The notes: a model not told the origin generated them from the letters alone. 64,000 bases of DNA from Salegentibacter sp. Hel_I_6 (GCF_000745315.1 NZ_JQNQ01000001.1:3596001-3660000), one strand, 5' to 3'. Counted from the stretch's first letter, positions 55,061 through 63,965 are shown. Program-made: numbers and translations.

Positions 55061-57892
55061 TTAATGTAATTCTTTTTTAAGGAATTCAGCTGTATAGCTT
55101 TTTTTCGATTTTGCCACTTCTTCGGGTGTGCCTTTGGCGATTACTTTTCCACCATTTTTTCCACCTTCAGGACCAATATCAAATATATAATCGGCCATTT
55201 TTATAACGTCCATATTATGTTCTATAATAAGGACGGTGTTTCCTTTATTGGTTAATTCATTTAAAACATCCATCAACACACGAATGTCTTCAAAATGTAG
55301 GCCTGTGGTTGGTTCGTCTAATATATAAAAAGTATTGCCGGTATCTCTTTTAGAAAGCTCGGTAGCCAGTTTTATTCGCTGCGCCTCCCCACCAGAAAGG
55401 GTGGTACTTTGCTGGCCCAAGGTAATATATCCCAAACCAACATCTTTAATAGTTTTTAGTTTTCGATATATTTTGGGAATGGGTTCAAAAAAACTTGTTG
55501 CTTCATTAATAGTCATTTCCAAAACATCAGCGATCGATTTTCCTTTATATCGAATTTCTAAAGTTTCACGATTAAAACGTTTTCCCTGGCAGGTTTCGCA
55601 TTCTACGTAAACATCTGGTAGGAAATTCATTTCAATAACTCTTAATCCGCCACCTCTACAGGTTTCACATCGTCCACCTTTTACGTTAAAACTGAATCTT
55701 CCTGGTTTATACCCACGAATAAGCGACTCAGGTGTTTTCGCAAAAAGACTCCTAATTTCTGAAAATACCCCGGTATAGGTAGCCGGGTTAGATCTTGGAG
55801 TTCTACCAATTGGTGTTTGGTTAATATCAATAACCTTATCGGCATTATCTAGGCCTTTAATGGTTTTATAAGATTTTGGTTCTTTTACCCCATTAAAATA
55901 ATGAGCATTCATAATAGGGTAGAGGGTCTCGTTTATTAAAGTAGATTTTCCACTTCCTGAAACCCCGGTAACCGCGATCATTTTCCCTAAAGGAATTTTA
56001 ATAGAAACGTTTTTAAGATTATTTCCGGTAGCTCCTTTTAGCTCAATATTTTTTCCGTTTCCTTTTCGTCTTTCCTTGGGAATTTCAATTTCTTTCTTTC
56101 CGTTTAAATAGGAAGCGGTAAGAGTATCGTGTTTTCTTAATTCTGAAGGAGTACCCTCACTAATTATTTCTCCACCGTATTTACCAGCTCTTGGGCCAAT
56201 ATCTATAACATAATCGGCACGTTCTATCATATCTTTATCATGTTCAACCACAATAACAGAATTGCCGATATCGCGTAAAGAGATTAAAGAATTGATAAGT
56301 TTCTCATTATCCCGCTGATGTAAACCAATACTGGGCTCATCTAAAATATAAAGTACACCCACCAATTGCGAACCAATTTGTGTAGCCAGCCGAATTCGTT
56401 GCGCTTCGCCACCCGAAAGGGATTTTGAACCACGATTGAGCGAAAGATAGGTAAGGCCAACATCTACTAGGAAACCTATTCTTGTTCTAATTTCTTTGAT
56501 AACCTCAGCGGCAATTTGGTTTTGTTTCTCGCTGAGTTTCTTTTCTAATCCTTTGAACCATTTCGCCAAATCCTCAATGTCCATGGAAGAAAGTTCGGCT
56601 ATATTTTTATCATTAATTCTAAAATAAAGCGATTCCTTTCTAAGTCTGCTACTCTGGCAATCGGGACAATCTACTTTGTCCATATATTCTTTTGCCCAGC
56701 GCCTTAGTGAAGTAGAGTCGTTATTATTAAAAGTGGTTTCAATAAAAGTGGCTACACCTTCAAAATTGATCTTAAACTCACGGTTTACTCCCAGGCTTTT
56801 AGACTCTTTAGTAAATGTTTCTTTCCCGCCGTGAAGAATAAACTTCATTGCAGCTTCGGGAATTTTAGAAACAGGATCTGTTAGTTTAAAATCCCATCTT
56901 TCTGCAATTAATTCTAGTTGAGAAAATACCCAGTTTTTCTTTTGAGGTCCGTGAGGAGCCAAAGCTCCATTTTTAATCGACTTGGAATGATCTGGAATAA
57001 TTTTATCCAGGTTTACCTGGTATAAAGTTCCTATTCCATTACAGCTAGGGCAAGCTCCTTTAGGGGAGTTAAATGAAAAGGTATTTGGCTCAGGGTTGGG
57101 GTAGGAAATACCGGTAGTAGGACACATTAAATTTCTACTGAAGTAACGTACTTTTTCGGTTTCCTGATCCAGGATCATAAGAGTATCGCTCCCATGATAC
57201 ATAGCCGTTTTGATACTTTCATCTAAACGTTTTTGGGCATCGGTCTTATCGTCAATTTTTAAGCGGTCAATTACAATTTCAATATCATGGGTTTTGTACC
57301 GGTCCAGTTTCATTCCTTTCACCAGGTCCCGAACTTCCCCATCTACCCTTGCTTTTATAAAACCCTGCTTAGCAATTTGCTCAAATAACTCTCTATAATG
57401 GCCTTTTCTGGATTTAATTACCGGTGCGAGTACACTAACCTTTTGACCCTGGAAATCTTTTAAAATAAGGTCTTTAATCTGGCTATCGGTATAGCTTACC
57501 ATTTTCTCGCCGGTTTTATAACTGTAAGCATCTCCAGCACGCGCAAAAAGTAAACGAAGAAAGTCATAAATCTCGGTAATAGTCCCAACCGTACTACGAG
57601 GATTTTTACTGGTAGTTTTTTGCTCAATAGCAATAACTGGCGATAGACCTTCAATTTTATCTACATCTGGCCGCTCCAGGCCACCAAGAAATTGCCGGGC
57701 GTAAGCTGAAAATGTTTCTATATATCTTCGTTGTCCCTCAGCATAAATAGTATCGAAAGCAAGAGAGGATTTTCCCGAACCTGAAAGTCCTGTAATCACC
57801 ACTAGTTTTTCTCTAGGGATTTTAACATCAATATTTTTAAGATTATGGACGCGAGCCCCTAATACTTCTATATTATCTTCGGTTTTAGCCAT
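55061..57892 (-). CDS. uvrA: UvrABC excinuclease subunit A
   Basis: DNA damage recognition ATPase (943 aa). Two ABC modules are seen: Walker A sites GLSGSGKSSLAFDTIY and GVSGSGKSTLINETL, signature LSGGEAQRIRLA and LSGGEAQRIKLA, and zinc-binding CETCRGGGLRVIEMN...CETC in the second module. I start at ATG 57892 (MAKTEDNIEV); the longer frame begins at a TTG. Length and motif order are normal. Confidence 0.97.
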   Translation of the reverse strand: MAKTEDNIEVLGARVHNLKNIDVKIPREKLVVITGLSGSGKSSLAFDTIYAEGQRRYIETFSAYARQFLGGLERPDVDKIEGLSPVIAIEQKTTSKNPRSTVGTITEIYDFLRLLFARAGDAYSYKTGEKMVSYTDSQIKDLILKDFQGQKVSVLAPVIKSRKGHYRELFEQIAKQGFIKARVDGEVRDLVKGMKLDRYKTHDIEIVIDRLKIDDKTDAQKRLDESIKTAMYHGSDTLMILDQETEKVRYFSRNLMCPTTGISYPNPEPNTFSFNSPKGACPSCNGIGTLYQVNLDKIIPDHSKSIKNGALAPHGPQKKNWVFSQLELIAERWDFKLTDPVSKIPEAAMKFILHGGKETFTKESKSLGVNREFKINFEGVATFIETTFNNNDSTSLRRWAKEYMDKVDCPDCQSSRLRKESLYFRINDKNIAELSSMDIEDLAKWFKGLEKKLSEKQNQIAAEVIKEIRTRIGFLVDVGLTYLSLNRGSKSLSGGEAQRIRLATQIGSQLVGVLYILDEPSIGLHQRDNEKLINSLISLRDIGNSVIVVEHDKDMIERADYVIDIGPRAGKYGGEIISEGTPSELRKHDTLTASYLNGKKEIEIPKERRKGNGKNIELKGATGNNLKNVSIKIPLGKMIAVTGVSGSGKSTLINETLYPIMNAHYFNGVKEPKSYKTIKGLDNADKVIDINQTPIGRTPRSNPATYTGVFSEIRSLFAKTPESLIRGYKPGRFSFNVKGGRCETCRGGGLRVIEMNFLPDVYVECETCQGKRFNRETLEIRYKGKSIADVLEMTINEATSFFEPIPKIYRKLKTIKDVGLGYITLGQQSTTLSGGEAQRIKLATELSKRDTGNTFYILDEPTTGLHFEDIRVLMDVLNELTNKGNTVLIIEHNMDVIKMADYIFDIGPEGGKNGGKVIAKGTPEEVAKSKKSYTAEFLKKELH

Positions 57893-58397
57893 ATTTTTTA
57901 TCAAGGGGGTAAAGGTACTTAAAGTGTTGCTAACTAAAAAGAAAGGAAGATTCTGCTAATGTTAATTAAGCTGTAAAGTTTTTTTAATAAAATAAAATCA
58001 GGATCAAAATATTCTTTCTAAGATTATTAAGTCTTTTCTTACAAACTTGATTAAAAACTAAATTTGACGTTATTGCGCTAACTTTTAACCGGGGTTTAGT
58101 TCGCTGTATGTCAGTATAATATTACTTTGTTTTTTGCAAAAATTAAGGTTAATCCCCTATATTTGAAATACCAAATCTACTCGACTAATTTCTCTCCCCC
58201 CGAAGAATAAAATTAATTCTACTTTATAGGTGAACTATAAGGCCCCTATCAATTTTGCCCCTTTTGTTTTTTTAAATTACTGAATTGATTTTAGAAATTC
58301 TGGATGTATAATCTAGAGATTTTCAACTTTCAATTTCTTGATGTGATTTAGCCCTAGTTTTTATTAACTGGCGTAATAGCCATTAAATTGTTGCACT
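57893..58397. promoter_or_regulatory. Divergent region between uvrA and the PAS-LuxR regulator
   Basis: 505 bp without a gene. C-rich islands in AT-rich DNA are visible: AATCCCCTATA at 58151-58161 (exact copy at 31812-31822), CTCCCCCCGAAG at about 58195, GGCCCCTATC at 58241-58250 and TGCCCC at about 58257. They may be operators of the regulator itself. A TATAGGTGAACTATAAGG stretch lies before the last two. Confidence 0.35.
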
Positions 58398-59414
58398 ATG
58401 ATAACAAACAAAAAACAGTTGTTGCTTATTACGAACAAGCAAAGTATGGTAGATTGTGTTCAGGAAGGGGTTAGTATGCAATTTGAGTTAGCTCATGCTA
58501 ATTCTTTGCATACCGGTTTTAACATTGCACTAAACTTATTGCCAGATGTAATTCTATTAGATTATTCATCTTTTAGATCAGGCAGGAATTTTAAGAATAT
58601 TGCTAATTTCAAATCAAATCATTTTCTTACAAAGGCGTGGCTTGTTGTGTATGCTGAAGAGCGTTTTAGGGCAGAGGCAGAGAGTAGGTTTAGAAAAGTA
58701 GTAGATGAGTTTGTTTATTCTCCTACTATAGAAGCGCTTTGTGGTAAAATTATTAAAATGGTTTATACTAACCGTTCACTTTCAAATTTTTGGAAAGATG
58801 CCTTTATGGGAATGTTTAATCTTATTTCAAAACCTGTATTGCTGCTGGACCAAAATGAAATTATAGCCATGAATGATGCTTTTAAGCAAAGCTTCAGAAC
58901 ATCAGAAACTAAGGGTTTAAAACTCACAGATTTTGTAAAATGTGAGAATGTTCAAAAAGTAAAAGATAGTTTAAGAAATTTTGCACGCGGAAAACACATA
59001 AAGGCATCTACGAAAACTACACTACTATTGAGGAATGAAAAGGTAAGAAATGCTCGTATCAATTTTTCAAAATTGAATAAAAACTTTGGGCATCAGTTCG
59101 TTATGTTCATAGATTTTGTTGAAGAAAATGAAGTTCTTAATAATGAAATTGGTTCGGCTTCTAAAGATGTTGAGCAATGTTTTGAAGAGAATAGCAAATT
59201 AACCGAGTTTAAATTCACCAATAGAGAGAAGGAAATTATAGAGCTACTTATTAAAGGATATAAAACTAAAGATATATCTGAAGCTTTATTCATTTCTCCT
59301 AAAACGATAGAAAAGCATCGTTCAAATATTATAAAGAGAACCAATTCTGATACGATCCTGGAAAGTATTATTTATGCTATTAGTCATGACCTTATAGATT
59401 ACCAAAAAGTTTAG
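58398..59414 (+). CDS. PAS-LuxR transcriptional regulator with degenerate receiver
   Basis: A 338-residue regulator. Residues ~1-125 look like a receiver domain with Asp55 in LLPDVILLDYSSF, but the acidic pair at the N-terminus is missing (QLLLITNKQ), so phosphorylation is doubtful. Residues ~137-230 are PAS-like (LISKPVLLLDQNEIIAMNDAFKQSF). The C-terminus is a LuxR/GerE helix-turn-helix, from FTNREKEIIELLIKGYKTKD to PKTIEKHRSNIIKR. It lies 234 bp upstream of three paralogous lipoproteins, in the same direction, and could regulate them. Confidence 0.8.
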   Translation: MITNKKQLLLITNKQSMVDCVQEGVSMQFELAHANSLHTGFNIALNLLPDVILLDYSSFRSGRNFKNIANFKSNHFLTKAWLVVYAEERFRAEAESRFRKVVDEFVYSPTIEALCGKIIKMVYTNRSLSNFWKDAFMGMFNLISKPVLLLDQNEIIAMNDAFKQSFRTSETKGLKLTDFVKCENVQKVKDSLRNFARGKHIKASTKTTLLLRNEKVRNARINFSKLNKNFGHQFVMFIDFVEENEVLNNEIGSASKDVEQCFEENSKLTEFKFTNREKEIIELLIKGYKTKDISEALFISPKTIEKHRSNIIKRTNSDTILESIIYAISHDLIDYQKV

Positions 59415-59446
59415 TTATTGACCTTTTTAGGTGAAATAGGAGAGAA

Positions 59447-59647
59447 AACCCCTATAGCCTCGTAGGTGAGAAAAGAATTACATTTATCCTATTAAATTAG
59501 TAGTCACCCCACTTCACTACTTACAAGTAAACCTATAATTTTTAGCCCCCCACAGTAATATTGATATATCAAGATGCTCTTAATCGAGTCATATTATATA
59601 TATGTTTTAACCATTCTAAATATTTATTAACCAAAAACTTTAGCGTT
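59447..59647 (+). promoter_or_regulatory. Upstream region of lipoprotein 3
   Basis: Contains AACCCCTATA (59447-59456), followed by CCTCGTAGGTGAG, a weak dyad with CCTTTTTAGGTG upstream. Further C-rich spots are TCACCCCACTTC and AGCCCCCCAC. No clear -7 box was found. The similarity to the C-rich motifs near 31812 and 58151 is the main point. Confidence 0.3.
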
Positions 59648-61009
59648 ATGAAAAACCTAAAAATTTACTATGCATGTATCGCAATTGTAGCGATGCTATT
59701 TACTTCCTGTACTCAGGAAGAATCAACACCTAGAGCAGGTGAAGATGGCGATGTAGCAAGTATTTCCCTTGGAGCAGTTTTAAGCGATCTCGATAGGCAG
59801 GGATTATTGAAACAGGCAATTCCTGAATGTTCGGAAGATGCTCCGGCTTACGCCAGAATAGTGTTAACCCACGATTTAGGAGCAGTAGATGTAGTAATTC
59901 CTATTAATTTTGATGGAACTACATTCTTTACAGATTATGATGATGAACTGGAGATTCCAATTCCGGCTGGGGAAACAACTACCTCCGTTAGCCTAACTGA
60001 TTTCTGGGTATATGCAGAAGAACCAGGTGAAACTACAATGCCTATTTGGGTAGCTCCAAAAGAAGGAAGTGATTATGAAAACTTTGTTAATGATGCATTA
60101 CCACTTAATTTCGAACTTCGAGCAGGTTCAAAGAAATATGTAGATGTGGAAGTTTTATGCTTTGATGATAGAGACGTAAACCTATATGGCTATCAATTCT
60201 TTGACCTTATACCAGTTCCACTAATTAAATTCTGTTTATTTGGAAACTTCTGTCCTTCAGAAGATGGTAGACACTATGTTGCTGGCTACAGCGTGACCGT
60301 ATGGGAAGGTGATGCTCCAGAAGGAGATCCAATTTATACCGATGTAACCAATGATGTAAGCATGGATGAAGGAACCGGAGATTACTACTCTGATCCATTA
60401 TGTTTCTTCCTTCCTGATACTGAAGGTACAGATACTTACTATTTTGAAATCAGTATTGCGAGCACCGATGAATACGAAGCTGACAATGCAGGAGAAGTTA
60501 TTCTTGAAGGTTCGATTACCGATGATGAAATTAAATTGTTCTACAACGAGGAAACTGGAGCGATGGATTATTACCACTTCAGCTATGGATGTGGGGACGA
60601 TAACCCACCACCATTTACCGATCCTAATGATACCGTAGAAAGGTATAAGGCTTGTTTAAAGGAGATTGGTGATTCCGATGCCTTTGGATTCTCTTACCTA
60701 AGTTTAATTGGAAATGAATTCACCGCTCAAACCTGGGTGCCTTTTATGGAACCTAACGCTACCACACCACAACATATCCATGAAAATGCAAGTTGTGACG
60801 ATGCCGGAGGAGTTGTTTGGCCACTTGATCTAGAAGGTGGTGGTTACCCTGTATCTGATGGAAGTGGTTCACTTTTTTATTCAAGGACCTGGACACTAAC
60901 AGCAGCTCAGATAGCCACTCTGGGTAATCTGGAAAACCGAACTATTAATTTACACGAAGATGCCGAGGGATTACCGGTAATTTCCTGTGGAGAGTATGAC
61001 AGTTATTAA
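59648..61009 (+). CDS. Paralogous surface-type lipoprotein 3 of 5, CHRD-like C-terminus
   Basis: A 453-residue lipoprotein with lipid cysteine Cys21 (MLFTSC) followed by TQEES. The shared domain is present: ECSEDAPAYARIVL, YDDELEIPIPAGETTTSVSLTDF, VLCFDDRDVNLYGYQFFDL, CLFGNFC and YSDPLCFFLPDT. The C-terminal ~120 residues (RYKACLKEIGDSDAFGFS onward) contain HIHENASCDDAGGVVWP and resemble a chordin-like (CHRD) domain. The start at MKNLKIYYAC gives a proper signal peptide; the longer frame upstream is not needed. A terminator follows 8 bp after the stop. Confidence 0.8.
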   Translation: MKNLKIYYACIAIVAMLFTSCTQEESTPRAGEDGDVASISLGAVLSDLDRQGLLKQAIPECSEDAPAYARIVLTHDLGAVDVVIPINFDGTTFFTDYDDELEIPIPAGETTTSVSLTDFWVYAEEPGETTMPIWVAPKEGSDYENFVNDALPLNFELRAGSKKYVDVEVLCFDDRDVNLYGYQFFDLIPVPLIKFCLFGNFCPSEDGRHYVAGYSVTVWEGDAPEGDPIYTDVTNDVSMDEGTGDYYSDPLCFFLPDTEGTDTYYFEISIASTDEYEADNAGEVILEGSITDDEIKLFYNEETGAMDYYHFSYGCGDDNPPPFTDPNDTVERYKACLKEIGDSDAFGFSYLSLIGNEFTAQTWVPFMEPNATTPQHIHENASCDDAGGVVWPLDLEGGGYPVSDGSGSLFYSRTWTLTAAQIATLGNLENRTINLHEDAEGLPVISCGEYDSY

Positions 61010-61017
61010 ATAAACGG

Positions 61018-61051
61018 AAAGGTGTCCCACTTAAATGGGGCACCTTTTTTT
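61018..61051 (+). terminator. Hairpin with T-tract between lipoproteins 3 and 4
   Basis: AAAGGTGTCCC and GGGCACCTTT pair with one bulged T, loop of 9 nt, followed by TTTTTTT. The next start codon is at 61080, 28 bp after the T-tract. There is no room for a full promoter, so expression of lipoprotein 4 probably needs readthrough. Confidence 0.75.
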
Positions 61052-61079
61052 AACTATCCAGTATCAAAAAATATAAATT

Positions 61080-62093
61080 ATGAAGACATTAATTAAATAT
61101 TCAATAGCATCATTAACTCTTGTTCTTTTTCTTTTTACCTCGTGTTCCCAGGATGAACCAGTTGGAAAAGAAGTACTTGATCAAAATATGGCGGTAATAG
61201 AAATCGCCCCACTTTTAAATGACTTCTTGAACCGGCAGGCCTTGGGTGATATTCCAGCCTGCTCAGATGAAACTCCTGCATATGCCCATATTATGTTAAC
61301 TCACGAAATGGGTAGTGTTGATGTAGTGGTTCCTATTCTCAGTGATGAGTCTGGTTTATTCACCGATTATGATGATGAACTTGAAATCCCTATTCCGGAT
61401 GGAGAAACCACGACGGAGGTTAGCCTGACAGATTTCATGGTTTATGCAGAAGAGCCTGGAGATGATACCATGCCGATTTGGGTAGCACCAAAAGAAGGTA
61501 GTGATTTTGAAAACTTTGTTAGTGATCCACTACCGATTGTATTCGATCTACGTGCGGGTTCAAAAAAATACGTTGCAGTTGAAGTGCTTTGCTTTGAAGA
61601 CAGAGAGGTGAACCAATATGGATATCAATTCTTTGACCTAATTCCAACGGCGCTTTATGAATTCTGTGTATTTGCGAATTATTGTACAGATGAAGGAAGA
61701 CACTACACCGCAAATTACCAATTAGATATTGATTATCTATTGGATGATGAAGTTATTAGCTTGTATACAGGTATGTCTCCCTCAACCGGAAACACGGAAG
61801 AGGATAACTCAGGGGACTGGTATGCAGATCCACTATGTTTAGCTATTCCTGCTCCTATGTACGATGAGGCTGAATCAGATATCTATCTACGTGTTACTGT
61901 TACTTTAACTGACTGGGATGATAACTACGGTGATCCAGAAGGTGAGTATTCTGAGGTTGTCTACTTAAGCTGGAATGATGTTGAAGCCTATTTCGGTGAT
62001 GATGATACTATAGACTACGAGCATATTTTCTTCAATTGTGGGGACGACGATGACGACAACGATGATGATGACGATAATGATGATGAGGTCTAA
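61080..62093 (+). CDS. Paralogous surface-type lipoprotein 4 of 5, minimal form
   Basis: A 337-residue lipoprotein with lipid cysteine Cys22 (FLFTSC) followed by SQDEP. It is almost only the shared domain: ACSDETPAYAHIML, YDDELEIPIPDGE, VLCFEDREVNQYGYQFFDL, CVFANYC, TGNTEEDNSGDWYADPLC and HIFFNC. It ends in an Asp/Asn-rich tail (DDDDDNDDDDDNDDEV). This minimal member defines the size of the shared domain. It is the most acidic of the five by eye, and resembles lipoprotein 3 in its YDDELEIPIP segment. Confidence 0.8.
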   Translation: MKTLIKYSIASLTLVLFLFTSCSQDEPVGKEVLDQNMAVIEIAPLLNDFLNRQALGDIPACSDETPAYAHIMLTHEMGSVDVVVPILSDESGLFTDYDDELEIPIPDGETTTEVSLTDFMVYAEEPGDDTMPIWVAPKEGSDFENFVSDPLPIVFDLRAGSKKYVAVEVLCFEDREVNQYGYQFFDLIPTALYEFCVFANYCTDEGRHYTANYQLDIDYLLDDEVISLYTGMSPSTGNTEEDNSGDWYADPLCLAIPAPMYDEAESDIYLRVTVTLTDWDDNYGDPEGEYSEVVYLSWNDVEAYFGDDDTIDYEHIFFNCGDDDDDNDDDDDNDDEV

Positions 62094-62193
62094 ATGAAAG
62101 GATAGGAAAATAATGCCTTTACCTTAAAAAAGTTCCAAGTGTGGCTTTAATATTTTTGAATCTTCAGGCACACTGGAAAGATGAGGTTTCAAG

Positions 62194-62227
62194 CTACCAG
62201 GATCTGTAAAAAATCCTGGTAGTTTTT
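62194..62227 (+). terminator. Rho-independent terminator between lipoproteins 4 and 5
   Basis: Perfect 10-bp stem CTACCAGGAT / ATCCTGGTAG, 9-nt loop, followed by TTTTT. The ATG of lipoprotein 5 is 41 bp downstream, again without clear room for a promoter. Confidence 0.8.
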
Positions 62228-62267
62228 CGATAAGCATTTTAAAAAATTAAAACCAAAAATTCTAATT

Positions 62268-63836
62268 ATGAAAGCATTAAAAAGATATATGGCATTTATT
62301 GCTGTGTTCTCACTTCTTTTTACCTCGTGTAGCGAAGAGGAGAATACTATTGTAGATGATACCATTGCTGAAAATTTCGCTGAACTCAGTTTAGGTGCGA
62401 GCCTTAACGATTTTGTGAATAGAGCGGTAACTAAACAAAGCCTTCCTGAGTGCTCATCAGACGCACCAGCTTATGCTCACGTTGAACTAACCCATAATAT
62501 GGGTACAGTCCTGGAAGGAACTATTGAAATAAATGTTCCTATTTTAGAGGATGACGGAAATTATTATACCGACTATGATGAAAGTTTGAAAATACCGGTG
62601 GCAAACAGTGAATCTAATATAGCAACAGTTTCTTTAACCTCATTTTTAGTATTTGATGGGGATCCGGATGATGAAGGTTCAAGCTTGATTTGGGCAACAC
62701 CTACCACCGCAAGTGATTATGGTGGCCTGGTAACAAATAGCCTGCCTTTTGATTTTACAATTCGAGCAGGTTCAAAAAAATATGTTGATATAGAGGTGTT
62801 ATGCTTTGATGATCGCGATGTAAATTTATATGGATATCAATTCTTTGATTTAGTCCCAGAAGTACTTCATAAGGTTTGTATTTTTGCAAACTACTGTGAT
62901 GAAAATGGAAGACATTTCACGGCTAATTATAATCTTGAGGTTGTTTATACTGGAGGAAGTGAAGATATGGTTTTATATGAAACGATGAATCTTCCCGAAG
63001 ATAATTATGGTTTTGATGCTGATACCGATGATTATTATGCAGATCCATTTTGTTTTGCTGTACCAGCTCCAATGTTCGGAGAAGCTACCACTACAGATTA
63101 TATTAGAATCACAGCAACATTAGCTGATTGGGAGGGCAATTATCCAGATCCGGCCGATAAAGAGATCATACTTGATCTTTCCTGGGCAGATATTATGGAA
63201 AGCGTTCAGGAAGATGGAACTATCGATTACTTCCATTTATTTTTTAACTGTGTAGAAGGTGATCCTGGAAATGGTAACGGTGAAGAATGTGATCCTAATA
63301 ATCCTAATGACGATTGTGATGGTGATGGTATTCTAAATGGAGTAGATAATTGCCCAACTATACCTAATGCTAACCAGGCTGACTTAGATGAAGATGGAGT
63401 AGGTGATGTTTGTGATCCAGATATTGATGGTGATGGTATCTTAAATGTTGATGAACCTGAAGGATGTGTAAGAAATCCAGATCCAGACTGTGGAGAAACT
63501 ATTATAGATCCTTGTTTACCATCTGCAACCGGTGATTGTGAATCTACAGAAGTTACAAATATCAACCTAAATAATGCAGGTCCCCTCGTAACAAATGTAT
63601 TGTACGGAGATTGGACAGTTCAATTGGTTGAGGGAGGACTATTTGTTGGTGTTACGCCAATAATTCCTTATGAAATTTCAGATATTGAAGTTGTTGTATT
63701 ACAAAGTGCAACTTGTGGTACAGCTGTTCCTGATGAAGGAGGATCTGTAACTATTGCTGGAATTACAGAAGCTGATTTACCGCTTTCAATAAATGTAAGG
63801 GCAAATATCTGTGATGTTTCTGGAGAACCACAATAG
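62268..63836 (+). CDS. Paralogous surface-type lipoprotein 5 of 5, with TSP3 repeats
   Basis: A 522-residue lipoprotein with lipid cysteine Cys21 (LLFTSC) followed by SEEEN. The shared domain is present: ECSSDAPAYAHVEL, DYDESLKIPVANSE, VLCFDDRDVNLYGYQFFDL, CIFANYC, YADPFCFAVPAP and HLFFNC. Next come two thrombospondin type-3-like repeats (DCDGDGILNGVDNCP, DLDEDGVGDVCDPDIDGDG), known calcium-binding linkers. The last ~120 residues are a different C-terminal module from those of the other paralogs, with a final ANICDVSGEPQ. A terminator follows. Confidence 0.8.
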   Translation: MKALKRYMAFIAVFSLLFTSCSEEENTIVDDTIAENFAELSLGASLNDFVNRAVTKQSLPECSSDAPAYAHVELTHNMGTVLEGTIEINVPILEDDGNYYTDYDESLKIPVANSESNIATVSLTSFLVFDGDPDDEGSSLIWATPTTASDYGGLVTNSLPFDFTIRAGSKKYVDIEVLCFDDRDVNLYGYQFFDLVPEVLHKVCIFANYCDENGRHFTANYNLEVVYTGGSEDMVLYETMNLPEDNYGFDADTDDYYADPFCFAVPAPMFGEATTTDYIRITATLADWEGNYPDPADKEIILDLSWADIMESVQEDGTIDYFHLFFNCVEGDPGNGNGEECDPNNPNDDCDGDGILNGVDNCPTIPNANQADLDEDGVGDVCDPDIDGDGILNVDEPEGCVRNPDPDCGETIIDPCLPSATGDCESTEVTNINLNNAGPLVTNVLYGDWTVQLVEGGLFVGVTPIIPYEISDIEVVVLQSATCGTAVPDEGGSVTIAGITEADLPLSINVRANICDVSGEPQ

Positions 63837-63852
63837 GGATAAAACAAAAGAA

Positions 63853-63900
63853 ACTCAGCTAATTATAACCGGGGGGTGACTAAGAAGCTGAGTAGTTTTT
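63853..63900 (+). terminator. Putative terminator 1 after lipoprotein 5
   Basis: Stem ACTCAGCT / AGCTGAGT with a 25-nt loop that includes a G-run (GGGGGG), followed by AGTTTTTATTT. The long loop makes it weaker than the one at 63936. Confidence 0.45.
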
Positions 63901-63935
63901 ATTTCTCTCCAACCTTGGTAGAGATATAAAAGGAG

Positions 63936-63965
63936 GCTGTGCGAAACTATCGCACAGCTTTTTTT
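63936..63965 (+). terminator. Rho-independent terminator 2 after lipoprotein 5
   Basis: Perfect 9-bp stem GCTGTGCGA / TCGCACAGC, loop AACTA, followed by seven T residues. It closes the lipoprotein cluster about 100 bp after the last stop codon. Confidence 0.88.

Noticed and set aside
32000..63836. Lipoproteins as a SusD-type nutrient-binding set
   Set aside because: SusD proteins are all-helical with TPR repeats and are paired with SusC; these are acidic, Cys-containing, beta-like sequences with no SusC gene nearby.
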